Assembly: GCF_036240795.1 (NCBI RefSeq)
Contig: NZ_CP108454.1
Span: 1,178,001 to 1,242,000 of the forward strand
Reading direction: 5' to 3'
DNA from: Streptomyces sp. NBC_01268
GTDB lineage: Bacteria > Actinomycetota > Actinomycetes > Streptomycetales > Streptomycetaceae
Length of the DNA: 64,000 bases
Part shown: positions 50,013-58,749 of the stretch, in pieces
How positions within the stretch are numbered: the stretch's first letter is position 1
Layout of the letters: every line of letters begins with the position of its first letter
Translations under genes and position numbers: made by a program
Notes under the pieces: model-generated
The model's input: only the letters and a program-made list of their open reading frames with translations
Databases searched by the model: none
Told to the model about the DNA's origin: nothing

Positions 50013-50588
50013 GTGCAGGGACCGGCTCTGTCCGGCTGGCTGCTCGTGGTGCTGTGCGCGGCCGGCGGTGCGTACTGCCTGCTGCGCGCGCGGCGCAGCG
50101 TCGGGGAGGAGCGCCGGGCGGCGGGGAGCGAGGCCGTGATGGGCTTCGGGATGGCCGCGATGGCGCTGCCCGCGACGGTCGTGGCCCCTCCGGAGTGGGT
50201 GCTCGTGCTGTACGTGGCGGTGTTCGGGCTCGCCGCCCTGGGCGGCCTGCTCGGGGCGGTGCGGGGCGGCGGACACCATCTGCACCACCTGGTGGGCTCA
50301 CTGGCGATGGTCTACATGGCGCTGGCGATGGCGGCGGCCCCCGGCACGGGGGCCCACGCCGGGCACGCGGCGGCGGGCGTGGGCGGCATACCCGTGCTGA
50401 CCGGTGCGCTGCTCGCCTACTTCGGCGCGTACGTGCTGCGCTCGGGCACCCGGCTGGTGCCGGTGGCGGCGGGCGGCAGCGGTGACGCGCGGACCACGGG
50501 CGGGGCCCGGGCGCCGGGTTCCGACCTGACGCTGGTGTGCCGGCTGTCGATGGCGCTCGCCATGCTGGCGATGCTCCTCACCCTCTGA
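50013..50588 (+). CDS. DUF5134-family membrane protein
   Basis: 191 residues from the GTG at 50013, with GAGGAGGGGG upstream. Five hydrophobic segments (about 5-23, 42-60, 65-83, 91-108, 126-144) and a short one at the C-terminus, with a His-containing GGGHHLHHLVGS patch between spans 3 and 4 that could bind metal or heme. The family is DUF5134, unstudied, usually beside an M56 peptidase gene, as here (110 bases downstream). It may be a membrane partner or substrate of the peptidase. Confidence 0.83.
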   Translation: MQGPALSGWLLVVLCAAGGAYCLLRARRSVGEERRAAGSEAVMGFGMAAMALPATVVAPPEWVLVLYVAVFGLAALGGLLGAVRGGGHHLHHLVGSLAMVYMALAMAAAPGTGAHAGHAAAGVGGIPVLTGALLAYFGAYVLRSGTRLVPVAAGGSGDARTTGGARAPGSDLTLVCRLSMALAMLAMLLTL

Positions 50589-50698
50589 GGACGGCCGGGG
50601 CGCGGGGCGCGGCCACGGGTGAACCGGGCAAACGTGGCGTGCGTCACTTGATCGGCAAGGCCGTACCCCCGCGTGGTACCGGCTCATAGGCTGGCGGC

Positions 50699-51640
50699 AT
50701 GTTGGTCTCCCTCGCGCTGCTCGCGCTCGGCGTCCTGACCGCCGTCGTGGCCCCGCGGCTCCTGTCGCGGGCCGACTGGGCGGAGCGGGAACCCGTGGTG
50801 GCGCTCTGGGTGTGGCAGTGCGTGGTGGCGGCGGTACTGCTGAGCTTCGCGCTGGCGATGACGTTCAGTGCGTCCGCCGCCTGGCAAGCGGTGCGCGGCC
50901 AGCTCTTCGCCCCCGCCCCGCACGCCGTGATCGAGGCGTACGAGCTCGGCGCCAGCCGGCCCTGGTCGGCGGTGCTCGCCGTGCTGCTCGCGGCCGGCGG
51001 GCTGTGGACCGGCGCGATGCTGGGCCGCGAGATCGGCCACGCGCGGGCCCGCCGCAAGCTGCGCCGCTGCGAACTGCTCGTACGGGCGCCGCTGGTGCCC
51101 GGCGAGGAGGCCACGGGCAGCGAGCGCCTGGTGATCCTCGAGGGCGAGCGCGCGGACGCCTGGTGGCTGCCCGGCGGCAGGGCGCCTCGGCTGGTCATCA
51201 CCACGGGGGCACTGCGCCGCCTCAAGGGCCGCCGGCTCGACGCGGTCCTCGCGCACGAGCAGGGACACGCCCGGGCGCGGCACGACTGGCTGCTGCACTG
51301 TTCGGCCGCGCTGGCCGACGGCTTCCCGGGGGTGCCGGTCTTCGCGGCCTTCCGCGGCGAGATGCACCGGCTGGTGGAGCTGGCCGCGGACGACGTGGCC
51401 TCGCGCCGCTTCGGACGCATGACGGTCGCGCTCGCCCTGGTCGATCTCAACGAGGACCGCGGGGTGTTCGGCCCCGGTCAGGGCCCGGACGCCGGCCTGC
51501 CGCAGCGCGTCGACCGCCTCCTCGCCGCCACGCCCCGCCTCACGGCGGCCCGCCGGCTGCGCCTGACGGCCGCGGCGGCCCTGGTCCCGGTGCTCCCGGT
51601 CCTGGTGGCCTTCGTGCCGGCGCTGAGGGCGCTGGGATAA
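50699..51640 (+). CDS. M56-family membrane zinc metallopeptidase (BlaR1-like, without sensor domain)
   Basis: 313 residues. Spans near 3-21, 34-58, 90-109 and 292-311 hold a cytosolic catalytic loop with the zinc motif HEQGH (186-190) and the third ligand probably in ELAADDVA. The GREIGHARARRKLRRCELL linker is typical of M56 proteases. The usual BlaI/MecI repressor gene is absent nearby, and DUF5134 takes that place. It could cleave an intracellular regulator in response to an envelope signal. Confidence 0.9.
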   Translation: MLVSLALLALGVLTAVVAPRLLSRADWAEREPVVALWVWQCVVAAVLLSFALAMTFSASAAWQAVRGQLFAPAPHAVIEAYELGASRPWSAVLAVLLAAGGLWTGAMLGREIGHARARRKLRRCELLVRAPLVPGEEATGSERLVILEGERADAWWLPGGRAPRLVITTGALRRLKGRRLDAVLAHEQGHARARHDWLLHCSAALADGFPGVPVFAAFRGEMHRLVELAADDVASRRFGRMTVALALVDLNEDRGVFGPGQGPDAGLPQRVDRLLAATPRLTAARRLRLTAAAALVPVLPVLVAFVPALRALG

Positions 51641-51752
51641 GGAGCGTCCCGGCGAGCCCGGCCCCGTCGGCGGGGCACCGCCCAGGTGCCGTCCGCCGAT
51701 TCGCCGGGGTCGGGCGCACGGCACCTGGAGGGCTTCGGGCAGGATCGGGCCC

Positions 51753-52430
51753 ATGCGCATCTCCGCCGCCGTCTCCGGCGCCCTGGCCGTGCTGCTGCTC
51801 GTCCTGGTGGCGGTGGGGTGGCCACCACTGCTCTCGCTCGACCAGGACGTCGCCGAGGCCCTGCACCGCAGCGCGCTCGCCGAGCCCGGGTTCACCCACC
51901 TCAACCGGATCCTGAGCGACTGGGTCTGGGACCCGTGGACCATGCGCGCGCTGGCCGCGGTCGCCGTGGGCTGGCTGTGGTGGCGGCGCGAGCGGCTGCT
52001 CGCGCTGTGGGTGGCGGTCACCAGCCTGCTCACGGTGGGCTTCCAGCAGGGGCTGAAGGCGGCGGTGGACCGGCCGCGGCCCCTCTGGCCGGATCCGGTC
52101 GACTCGGCGGACTACTCCGCGTTCCCCTCCGGCCACGTCATGACGGCGACGGTCACCTGCGGGCTGCTGCTGTGGGTGCTCGCCCTGCACTGGCGCGAGG
52201 GCCGGCGGGGCTGGGGCACGCTCGCCGGGGTGGCCGTGCTGTCGGTCGTGGGGGTGGGCTGGACCCGGGTGTACCTGGGCGTGCACTGGCCGTCCGACGT
52301 GGTGGGCGGCTGGCTCTTCGGCTGGGCCTGTGTGGCGCTGGCGATCGTCACGTACCGCGCGGCCGTGGAGCGGGGGCAGGGTGCGGGCCCGGGGCCGGGC
52401 TCCGGGAGCAGAATGGAAGACAAGCGATGA
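51753..52430 (+). CDS. PAP2-family phosphatase
   Basis: 225 residues with six hydrophobic segments. Complete phosphatase signature: K102-x6-R109-P110, PSGH at 125-128 and R172-x5-H178-x3-D182. Cleaves lipid phosphates such as undecaprenyl pyrophosphate, phosphatidic acid or phosphatidylglycerophosphate on the outer membrane face. The C-terminal tail is Gly/Pro-rich and disordered. Upstream neighbours encode envelope-associated M56 and DUF5134 proteins, which supports an envelope role. Confidence 0.92.
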   Translation: MRISAAVSGALAVLLLVLVAVGWPPLLSLDQDVAEALHRSALAEPGFTHLNRILSDWVWDPWTMRALAAVAVGWLWWRRERLLALWVAVTSLLTVGFQQGLKAAVDRPRPLWPDPVDSADYSAFPSGHVMTATVTCGLLLWVLALHWREGRRGWGTLAGVAVLSVVGVGWTRVYLGVHWPSDVVGGWLFGWACVALAIVTYRAAVERGQGAGPGPGSGSRMEDKR

Positions 52431-52527
52431 AGCCGCCTGTCCTGGACGATCCCCCGCGTCGCCCAGAACAGACGGCATGTCCCGCTTCCGGCCACGAGGG
52501 CGCGACAGCAGGACGCGCTGAGTATAT

Positions 52528-52540
52528 TGGCTGCCAGCCA
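52528..52540. promoter_or_regulatory. TetR-type operator overlapping a promoter
   Basis: TGGCTG-C-CAGCCA is a perfect inverted repeat around C. It abuts a -10-like TATATT (52523-52528) and lies 19 bases before the TetR ATG at 52560, a classical autorepression site. Confidence 0.75.
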
Positions 52541-52559
52541 GTCAACGCAGGAGTCCAGC

Positions 52560-53252
52560 ATGTCCCCGCGTAGCGCATCGGTCAATGAAGAGCTTCGGCG
52601 GCGCTCCCGCGAGCGGCTGCTGCAGGCGACCGTGGAGCTGGTCGACGAGCGCGGGTACGAGGCCACGACCCTCGCGGACATCGCCTCCCGGGCGGGCTCG
52701 GCACGGGGCCTGATCTCGTACTACTTCCCCGGCAAGCGGCAGCTCCTGCAGTCCGCGGTGCACCGGCTGATGCATCTGACGCTGGAGGAGGCGCTGGAGC
52801 GCGAGCCGCGCACGGAGGACGGCCGGGAGCGCCTGGCGCGGGCGATCGACGCGATCCTGGGCCTCGCGGAGAAGCGGCCGCAGCTCATGCGGACGCACAT
52901 GGCGGGCATCCTGCAGGCCGAGGGGTTCGTGCGGTGCCCGGAGCAGCAGCGGCTCGCGGAGCTGCTGCGGGACACGGTCACGCGGTACGGCTCCGAGGAC
53001 GTGGACACCGACTACCCACTGCTGCGGGCGCTGCTGATGGGGGCGGTCGTCGCCGTGCTGCTGCCGGGGGCGCCGATGCCGCTGGCACGGCTGCGCTCGG
53101 AGCTGTTCCAGCGGTACGGGCTCGACTGGGAGCAGGGCATGCCGCCGGGCGGGGGTCCGCCCGACGGCATGCAGGGGATGCGCACGGCGTTACCGGACCT
53201 GTCGGCCCGGGTGCCGCGTCAGGCCTCGAAGGAGACCGGTTCCGTCGGCTAG
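52560..53252 (+). CDS. TetR/AcrR-family regulator
   Basis: 230 residues from the ATG at 52560, with CAGGAG six bases upstream. HTH region about 12-62 (RERLLQATVELVDERGYEATTLADIASRAGSARGL). The C-terminal effector domain is followed by a Gly/Pro-rich tail. It likely represses its own promoter through the palindrome at 52528-52540. Target genes are not evident: the PAP2 gene lies upstream on the same strand and the next gene is convergent. Its stop codon shares the bases CTAG (53249-53252) with the stop of the LVIVD gene on the other strand. Confidence 0.92.
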   Translation: MSPRSASVNEELRRRSRERLLQATVELVDERGYEATTLADIASRAGSARGLISYYFPGKRQLLQSAVHRLMHLTLEEALEREPRTEDGRERLARAIDAILGLAEKRPQLMRTHMAGILQAEGFVRCPEQQRLAELLRDTVTRYGSEDVDTDYPLLRALLMGAVVAVLLPGAPMPLARLRSELFQRYGLDWEQGMPPGGGPPDGMQGMRTALPDLSARVPRQASKETGSVG

Positions 53253-54757
53253 TCGAAGTAGTCGGGCTGCGTCTGGACGTTCAGCTCGTCCATCCGGACC
53301 CGCGCCGCCTTGTCGGTGCGCTTGTCGCTGAGCTTGAGCACGTCGAAGCCCTTGGCGATGTCGTTCGAGTAGATGTGTCCGTTGTAGTAGTAGGCCGACC
53401 AGGAACCGCCGGTGGCCAGGGTGGTCGCGGAGACCGGGCCCCGCTCGAAGAAGGCGATCTCCTTCGGGCGGCTGGAGTCGGTGAAGTCCCAGACGGAGAC
53501 GCCGCCCTGGTACCAGGCCTGGACCATGATGTCCTTGCCCTTGACCGGGATGAGCGAGCCGTTGTGGGCGACGCAGTTCTCGGTGTCGGCCTGGTGGCGC
53601 GGGATCTTGAAGTAGCTGCGGAAGACCAGCTTGCGCCTGTCGCCCTTGCCGACGATGTCGTAGATGCCGTCCGCGCCGCGGTTCGGGCCGACGACCGCGT
53701 TGCAGGTGGGCGCCCCGCCGCCGCCGAGCTCGTCGGTGAAGACGACCTTGTTCGCCTTCTGGTTGAAGGTCGCGGAGTGCCAGAACGCGAAGTTGACGTT
53801 GTCCTGGACCCGGTCGATCACCCTGGGGCGCTCCGGGTCCTTGATGTCGAAGAGGATGCCGTCGCCCATGCAGGCGCCGGCGGCCAGGTTCTCGCTGGGC
53901 AGCACGGTCAGGTCGTGGCAGCCGGTGGTCTTGGAGACACCCGGGTTGGTGGGCGCACCGGGGTTGCCGCCGCCGTCCGGGCCCTCGCCGGGGAAGAGGA
54001 CCGGGAAGTCGACGACCTTGGCCTGTTCGGGCGCCTTGCGCGGCACCTTGATGACCGAGATGCCGTCGTGCGGGGGCTGGCAGTCGGGGAAGGCGGCGTT
54101 GGGCGAGTACGAGGAGACGTAGACGTACACGTCCTTGCGCTTCGGCACCAGCGTGTGGGTGTGCGAACCGCAGTTGGTCTCGACGGAGGCGACGTACTTC
54201 GGGTTGGCGATGTCGCTGATGTCGAAGATCTTCATGCCCTCCCAGGATTCCTTCACCGAGGCGGGCTGCGGAACGCTGGCGCAGGAGTTGTCGCTGCGCG
54301 AGGAGTCGGTGGACAGGAAGAGCAGGTTCCCGGAGACGGACACGTCGTTCTGGGAACCGGGGCACAGCACCTGGGCGACGGTCCTGGGCGAGCGCGGGTT
54401 GCTGATGTCGAAGATCCGGAAGCCGTCGTAGTTGCCGGCGAAGGCGTACTTCCCCTGGAAGGCCAGGTCGGAGTTGATGCCCGTCAGGGCGTCCTTCGGG
54501 ATGTTGACGAGGTGTTCGATGTTGGGGCTGTGGACGACCTCGTCCACGCCGGGTATCTCACCGGCGGCGATGGCGGCGCGGGCGTCGGACGCCTGCTCCG
54601 CCGAGACGGCTGCCTGGGCCGGGGCGTCGCCGGGGTCGGGGGTGGCGGCCGCGGGTCCGGCGGCGAGCAGGCCGATCAGCAGTCCGGCGGCGGCGGTCGC
54701 CACTCCCAGGCCTCTGATCCGTGCACGCGGGGTACTCGTGGTACGCAACGAAGTCAC
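53249..54757 (-). CDS. Secreted LVIVD-repeat beta-propeller protein
   Basis: 502 residues from the GTG at 54757. A signal peptide (about 1-38, ending GPAAA) is followed by repeated FDISNPRSP, FDISDIANP and FDIKDPERP units, the LVIVD signature of a seven-blade-like propeller. Several Cys (NSCASVP, NCGSHTH, PDCQPP, TTGCHDL, GACMGDG, TCNAVVG, ENCVAHN) suggest disulfides outside the cell. His-containing loops (HTHTL, GCHDL, FWHSATF, CVAHNG) could bind metal. It is divergent from a DUF305 lipoprotein gene, an arrangement that may reflect a joint metal-handling role. Confidence 0.88.
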   Translation of the reverse strand: MTSLRTTSTPRARIRGLGVATAAAGLLIGLLAAGPAAATPDPGDAPAQAAVSAEQASDARAAIAAGEIPGVDEVVHSPNIEHLVNIPKDALTGINSDLAFQGKYAFAGNYDGFRIFDISNPRSPRTVAQVLCPGSQNDVSVSGNLLFLSTDSSRSDNSCASVPQPASVKESWEGMKIFDISDIANPKYVASVETNCGSHTHTLVPKRKDVYVYVSSYSPNAAFPDCQPPHDGISVIKVPRKAPEQAKVVDFPVLFPGEGPDGGGNPGAPTNPGVSKTTGCHDLTVLPSENLAAGACMGDGILFDIKDPERPRVIDRVQDNVNFAFWHSATFNQKANKVVFTDELGGGGAPTCNAVVGPNRGADGIYDIVGKGDRRKLVFRSYFKIPRHQADTENCVAHNGSLIPVKGKDIMVQAWYQGGVSVWDFTDSSRPKEIAFFERGPVSATTLATGGSWSAYYYNGHIYSNDIAKGFDVLKLSDKRTDKAARVRMDELNVQTQPDYFD

Positions 54758-54906
54758 TCCGTCCTCTCTGATGTCGCACAGTTGAACGGTGGTGGGACCC
54801 CGGCAGTATCTTCCTTGGTGTGCACATCTCAACAGATGGCAACAGAGACGTAATCGAGAAACACCCGCACCCGTCCCTCGCAGTCGCCGAAGTGCCCGTG
54901 GAGGTC

Positions 54907-55566
54907 GTGTTGTCGAAGCGCCGTGTCCGTGGAGCAGTCGCCGGTGTGCTCGCCGTCGCCGCCGTGTTCGCGCTCGCCGCGTGCGAGTCGGGCCCGGAGC
55001 CGGGGGCGGCCGCGCCCCCGGCGGCCACGTCGGGCGGCCCCCTGGTGGTGGCCCCGGGCAAGCCGGGCGAGCCGGCGAAGAAGCTCACCCCCGAGGAGGC
55101 GGCCCGGCTGATGCCCGACGAGCGTCCCAACGGCGCCGACTACACGTACGTCCAGATGATGATCGAGCATCACCGGCAGGCGCTCACCATGACGGCACTG
55201 GCCCCGCAGCGGGCCGGGTCCGAGAAGGTGCGGAAGGTCGCCGAGCGGATCGGGGCGGCACAGGGGCCCGAGATCAGTGCCATGGAGGGCTGGCTGAGGA
55301 ACAACGGCGGCCCCCGGCCGCGGACGGGGCACGACCACCACTCCATGCCGGGAATGGCGTCCGAGGCGCAGCTCGCCCGACTGCGCGCCGCCAAGGGGAA
55401 GGCGTTCGACGCCCTCTTCGTCAAGTTGATGATCACCCACCACGAGGGCGCCGTCAGCATGGCCGCCGAGGTGCTCGGCCAGGGCAACAACGTCCTCGTG
55501 GAGGAGATGGCCGACGACGTCATCGCCCAGCAGACGGCGGAGATCAACCGGATGCGCTCGCTGTAG
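54907..55566 (+). CDS. DUF305-family lipoprotein
   Basis: About 219 residues from the GTG at 54907; TTG 54910 has a better-spaced GGAGG (54900-54904). Lipobox LAAC with lipidated C26. Two DUF305 repeats carry MMIEHHRQA (H88-H89) and LMITHHEGA (H178-H179), with HDHHSMPGM (142-150) between them. The His/Met pattern is that of copper-related ferritin-like four-helix proteins. It is anchored to the outer face of the membrane, diverging from the LVIVD protein gene. Metal binding is inferred, not proven, for this family. Confidence 0.87.
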   Translation: MLSKRRVRGAVAGVLAVAAVFALAACESGPEPGAAAPPAATSGGPLVVAPGKPGEPAKKLTPEEAARLMPDERPNGADYTYVQMMIEHHRQALTMTALAPQRAGSEKVRKVAERIGAAQGPEISAMEGWLRNNGGPRPRTGHDHHSMPGMASEAQLARLRAAKGKAFDALFVKLMITHHEGAVSMAAEVLGQGNNVLVEEMADDVIAQQTAEINRMRSL

Positions 55567-55629
55567 ACCGGCCCGGGAGGCCCCGGCGGTGCCATGCTGG
55601 AAGCCTCCCGGCAGGAAGGGGCGTCCCTC

Positions 55630-56970
55630 GTGCTGCGCGTCGCCGTCGTCGGCTCGGGACCCAGCGGGGTCTACACCGCCCAGGAGCTGGTCCGGCAGAC
55701 CGCCGTGCCCGGGATCCGGGTGCACGTCCTGGACCGGCTGCCCTGCCCGTACGGTCTGGTGCGGTACGGGGTGGCGCCCGACCACGAGAAGATCAAGTCC
55801 CTTCAGGGAAACCTGCGGACGGTCCTGGAGGACGAGCGCGTCTCCTTCCTCGGCGACGTGGAGGTGGGGGCGCACGGGCTCACCCCGGCCGGGCTCCTGG
55901 AGCTGTACCACGCGGTGGTGTACTGCGTCGGCGCCTCCCGCGACCGCCGGCTCGGGGTGCCGGGCGAGGAGCTGCGGGGCAGCTTCTCCGCCACCGACTT
56001 CGTCTCCTGGTACAGCGCGCACCCGGACGCCGCGCGGGACGGCTTCGGCCTGGACGTCCCCCGCGCGGTGGTCGTCGGGGCGGGGAACGTGGCGGTGGAC
56101 GTGACCCGGCTCCTGGTGCGGCGGGCCGCGGAGCTCGCGCCGACGGACGTCCCGCAGGGCGCCCTGGAGGCGCTGGCCGCGAGCGGGGTGCGCGAGGTGC
56201 ACATGGTGGCCCGGCGCGGGCCCGGTCAGGCGAAGTTCACCACCAAGGAGCTGCGCGAGCTCGGCGCCCTGCCCGACACCCGGGTCCTGGTCGACCCGGC
56301 GGAGCTGGCCCTGGACCCCGCGTACGCCGACCCGTCGGCCCTGCCCGCGGTCAACCGGCGCAACGTGGAGGTCGTACGGGGGTGGGCGGCGGACGGTGCC
56401 ACCGGCGCGCGCGGCATCCGGCTGCGGTTCTTCCTGCGGCCCGTCGAGATCCTCGGCGCGGCCGGCCGGGTCACCGGGGTCCGTTTCGAGCGGACCGAGC
56501 CGGACGGGGACGGCGGCGTCCGGGGCACGGGCCGGTACGAGGAGATCGAGGCGGGTCTCGTGCTGCGCGCGGTCGGATACCGGGGCGCCCCGCCGGCCGG
56601 ACTGCCCTTCGACGCGGCGCGGGGCACCGTCCCGCACGCGGCGGGACGGGTGCTGCGCGACGGGGCGGTCTCACCCGGGGAGTACGTGGCGGGCTGGATC
56701 AAGCGCGGCCCGACGGGCGTCATCGGCACCAACCGGCCCTGCGCCAAGGAGACCGCCGCCTCGCTGCTGGCCGACGCTCCGGCCCTGGCCCGCCGCCGGA
56801 TCGCCGACGACCCGGTGGCGGAGCTGCGGGCCCTGGGGCACGAGCCTGTGCCGTGGACGGGCTGGCTGGCGATCGAGCGGGCCGAGGCGGCGCTGGGCGG
56901 GACGCTGGGCCGCGAGCGCGTGAAGATCCCCGACTGGGCAGGGCTGCGGGCGGCGGCCCGGGGAGCCTGA
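55630..56970 (+). CDS. fprA: FprA-type ferredoxin/adrenodoxin-NADP+ reductase
   Basis: 446 residues from the GTG at 55630, with GGAAGGGG eight bases upstream. FAD motif GSGPSG (8-13), VAPDHEKIK and NADP motif VVVGAGNVAVDV near 143-154, plus the GWIKRGPTGVIGTNR block that closes the FAD site. It moves electrons between NADPH and ferredoxins serving cytochromes P450 or Fe-S enzymes. It lies 63 bases after the DUF305 gene. No ferredoxin or P450 gene is adjacent. Confidence 0.93.
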   Translation: MLRVAVVGSGPSGVYTAQELVRQTAVPGIRVHVLDRLPCPYGLVRYGVAPDHEKIKSLQGNLRTVLEDERVSFLGDVEVGAHGLTPAGLLELYHAVVYCVGASRDRRLGVPGEELRGSFSATDFVSWYSAHPDAARDGFGLDVPRAVVVGAGNVAVDVTRLLVRRAAELAPTDVPQGALEALAASGVREVHMVARRGPGQAKFTTKELRELGALPDTRVLVDPAELALDPAYADPSALPAVNRRNVEVVRGWAADGATGARGIRLRFFLRPVEILGAAGRVTGVRFERTEPDGDGGVRGTGRYEEIEAGLVLRAVGYRGAPPAGLPFDAARGTVPHAAGRVLRDGAVSPGEYVAGWIKRGPTGVIGTNRPCAKETAASLLADAPALARRRIADDPVAELRALGHEPVPWTGWLAIERAEAALGGTLGRERVKIPDWAGLRAAARGA

Positions 56971-57004
56971 GCGCCTCCCGCGAGCCCGGCCCGGCCGACC
57001 CGTC

Positions 57005-57370
57005 CTAGGGCCTGTCGTTCTCGCCGAGGCGGGCGGCCTGGGCGCCGGCGGCCGTCAGGACGCTGTCCAGGAGGCCGGGGAAGAGGGCCTCCAGGTCGTC
57101 GCGGCGCAGCATGTTGAGTTTGGCGGTGCCCCGGTAGATCTGCCGGACGACGCCGCTCTCGCGCAGCACCCGGAAGTGGTGCGTGCTGGTCGACTTGGTG
57201 ACCGGCAGCTCGAAGTACGAGCAGCTGAGCTCGGCCCCGGTGTCCGCGAGGGCCATGCAGCGCACGATCCGCAGCCGGACGGTGTCCGACAGGGCGTGCA
57301 GCACGGCTTCGAGCCGGATGTCCTCGCGCGCGGGGTGTTCCAGGACCCTGGGGTTGGTCGCGGTCGTCAC
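57005..57370 (-). CDS. ArsR-family winged-helix repressor
   Basis: 121 residues from the GTG at 57370. Winged helix with AVLHALSDTVRLRIVRCMA, CSYFELPVTKSTSTHHFRVLRESG and VVRQIYRGTAKLNMLRR. Lacks the CxC metal motif of ArsR metal sensors. Cysteines are present at C38 (VRCM) and C50 (LSCSYF), which could sense thiol-reactive compounds. It diverges from an old yellow enzyme gene, and two inverted repeats lie in between, so it is the probable repressor of that enzyme. Confidence 0.9.
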   Translation of the reverse strand: MTTATNPRVLEHPAREDIRLEAVLHALSDTVRLRIVRCMALADTGAELSCSYFELPVTKSTSTHHFRVLRESGVVRQIYRGTAKLNMLRRDDLEALFPGLLDSVLTAAGAQAARLGENDRP

Positions 57371-57439
57371 GGCTGCGGCTCCACTTCTGTCCGGGGGTGC
57401 GTGCTGCCGGGCGGCTCTCGGGAATGTGTGCGGTCATTG

Positions 57440-57492
57440 TACGAGCATCCTCGTAGTTTGACAGGCACCGTACTACGATGCCTATCGTAGTA
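57440..57492. promoter_or_regulatory. Two ArsR-type operators overlapping the OYE promoter
   Basis: TACGA (57440-57444) mirrors TCGTA (57451-57455) with a 6-base spacer. TACTACGAT (57471-57479) and ATCGTAGTA (57484-57492) are perfect 9-bp arms around GCCT. A consensus -35 TTGACA (57458-57463) lies between them and a weak -10 (CCTATC, 57481-57486) lies inside the second operator. Repressor binding would block RNA polymerase. Confidence 0.8.
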
Positions 57493-57539
57493 AGCATCTT
57501 CTCCAGGCAGTACCGAGAGACGCCGAAACGGAGTCCGCC

Positions 57540-58625
57540 ATGAGCACCGCCCTCTTCGAGCCCCTCACCCTGAGGTCCCTGACCGTCCCGAACCGGGTGT
57601 GGATGGCCCCGATGTGCCAGTACTCGGCGGAGACCACCGGCCCCCTCGCGGGCGTCGCCGGCGACTGGCACTTCGCCCACTACGCGGCCCGCGCCACGGG
57701 CGGCACCGGCCTGATCCTGACCGAGGCGACCGCGGTCGCCCCCGAGGGCCGGATCAGCCCCGCCGACCTCGGCATCTGGGACGACGTCCACATCGAGGGA
57801 CTGCGTCGGATCACCACCTTCCTGAAGCAGCACGGCACCGTTCCGGGCGTCCAGATCGCCCACGCGGGGCGCAAGGCCTCGACCAACCGCCCGTGGGAGG
57901 GCCGCGGCCCCGTCGACCCCGCCACCGGACTCGGCTGGCAGCCGGTCGGGCCCAGCCCGGTCGCCTTCGCCGAGGACCACCCGGTGCCCACCGAGCTCAC
58001 CCCCGAGCAGATCCGCGAGGTCACCGCCCGCTTCGCCGACGCGGCCCGTCGCGCGCTCGCCGCCGGCTTCCAGGTCCTGGAGGTGCACGGCGCCCACGGC
58101 TACCTGATCGGCGAGTTCCTCTCCCCGCACAGCAACCGGCGCACCGACGCCTACGGCGGCTCCTTCGAGAACCGCACCCGCTTCGCTCTGGAGGTCGTCG
58201 ACGCGGTGCGCGCCGAGTGGCCCGAGGAACTGCCGCTCTTCTTCCGCATCTCGGCCACCGACTGGCTCGACGAGCAGGGCTGGACCGCGGACGACACCGT
58301 GCGCTTCGCCGCTCTGCTGCGCGAGCACGGCGTCGACCTGCTGGACGTGTCCACCGGCGGCAACGGCGGCTCCGCCCGGATCCCGGTGTCCCCCGGCTAC
58401 CAGGTGCCGTTCGCCGCCCGGGTGAAGGCGGAGACCGGGCTGCCCGTCGCCGCCGTCGGCCTGATCACGGAGAGCGGCCAGGCCGAGAAGATCGTCGCCA
58501 ACGGGGAGGCGGACGCCGTCCTCATCGGCCGCGAGCTGCTCCGCGACGCCTCCTGGGCCCGGCGGGCCGCACGCGAGCTGGGCGCCGAGACCCACGCCCC
58601 GGCCCCGTACGCCTGGGCGATCTGA
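57540..58625 (+). CDS. NADPH:flavin oxidoreductase (old yellow enzyme, YqjM-like)
   Basis: 361 residues. FMN TIM barrel with MAPMCQYS (C26, as in YqjM; Y28), HAGRK, GAHGYLIGEFLSPHSNRRTDAYGG, and an FRISATDW strand. C26 in place of the Thr of classical OYE marks the thermophilic-like subclass. It reduces activated C=C bonds of enones, quinones and related electrophiles with NADPH. Its divergent ArsR repressor may sense such electrophiles. A Shine-Dalgarno AACGGAG lies upstream of the ATG. Confidence 0.95.
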   Translation: MSTALFEPLTLRSLTVPNRVWMAPMCQYSAETTGPLAGVAGDWHFAHYAARATGGTGLILTEATAVAPEGRISPADLGIWDDVHIEGLRRITTFLKQHGTVPGVQIAHAGRKASTNRPWEGRGPVDPATGLGWQPVGPSPVAFAEDHPVPTELTPEQIREVTARFADAARRALAAGFQVLEVHGAHGYLIGEFLSPHSNRRTDAYGGSFENRTRFALEVVDAVRAEWPEELPLFFRISATDWLDEQGWTADDTVRFAALLREHGVDLLDVSTGGNGGSARIPVSPGYQVPFAARVKAETGLPVAAVGLITESGQAEKIVANGEADAVLIGRELLRDASWARRAARELGAETHAPAPYAWAI

Positions 58626-58749
58626 CCGTCCCGCCGCCAGGCCCTCAACACGCCCCTCACCTGGGGCGGAGCCACCTCCGGGGGCCGTTGTCAGTGGGCG
58701 GGTGCAGACTGGCCCGTATCCGCGACAACGGCGTCCTGGAGGTGTCGGC

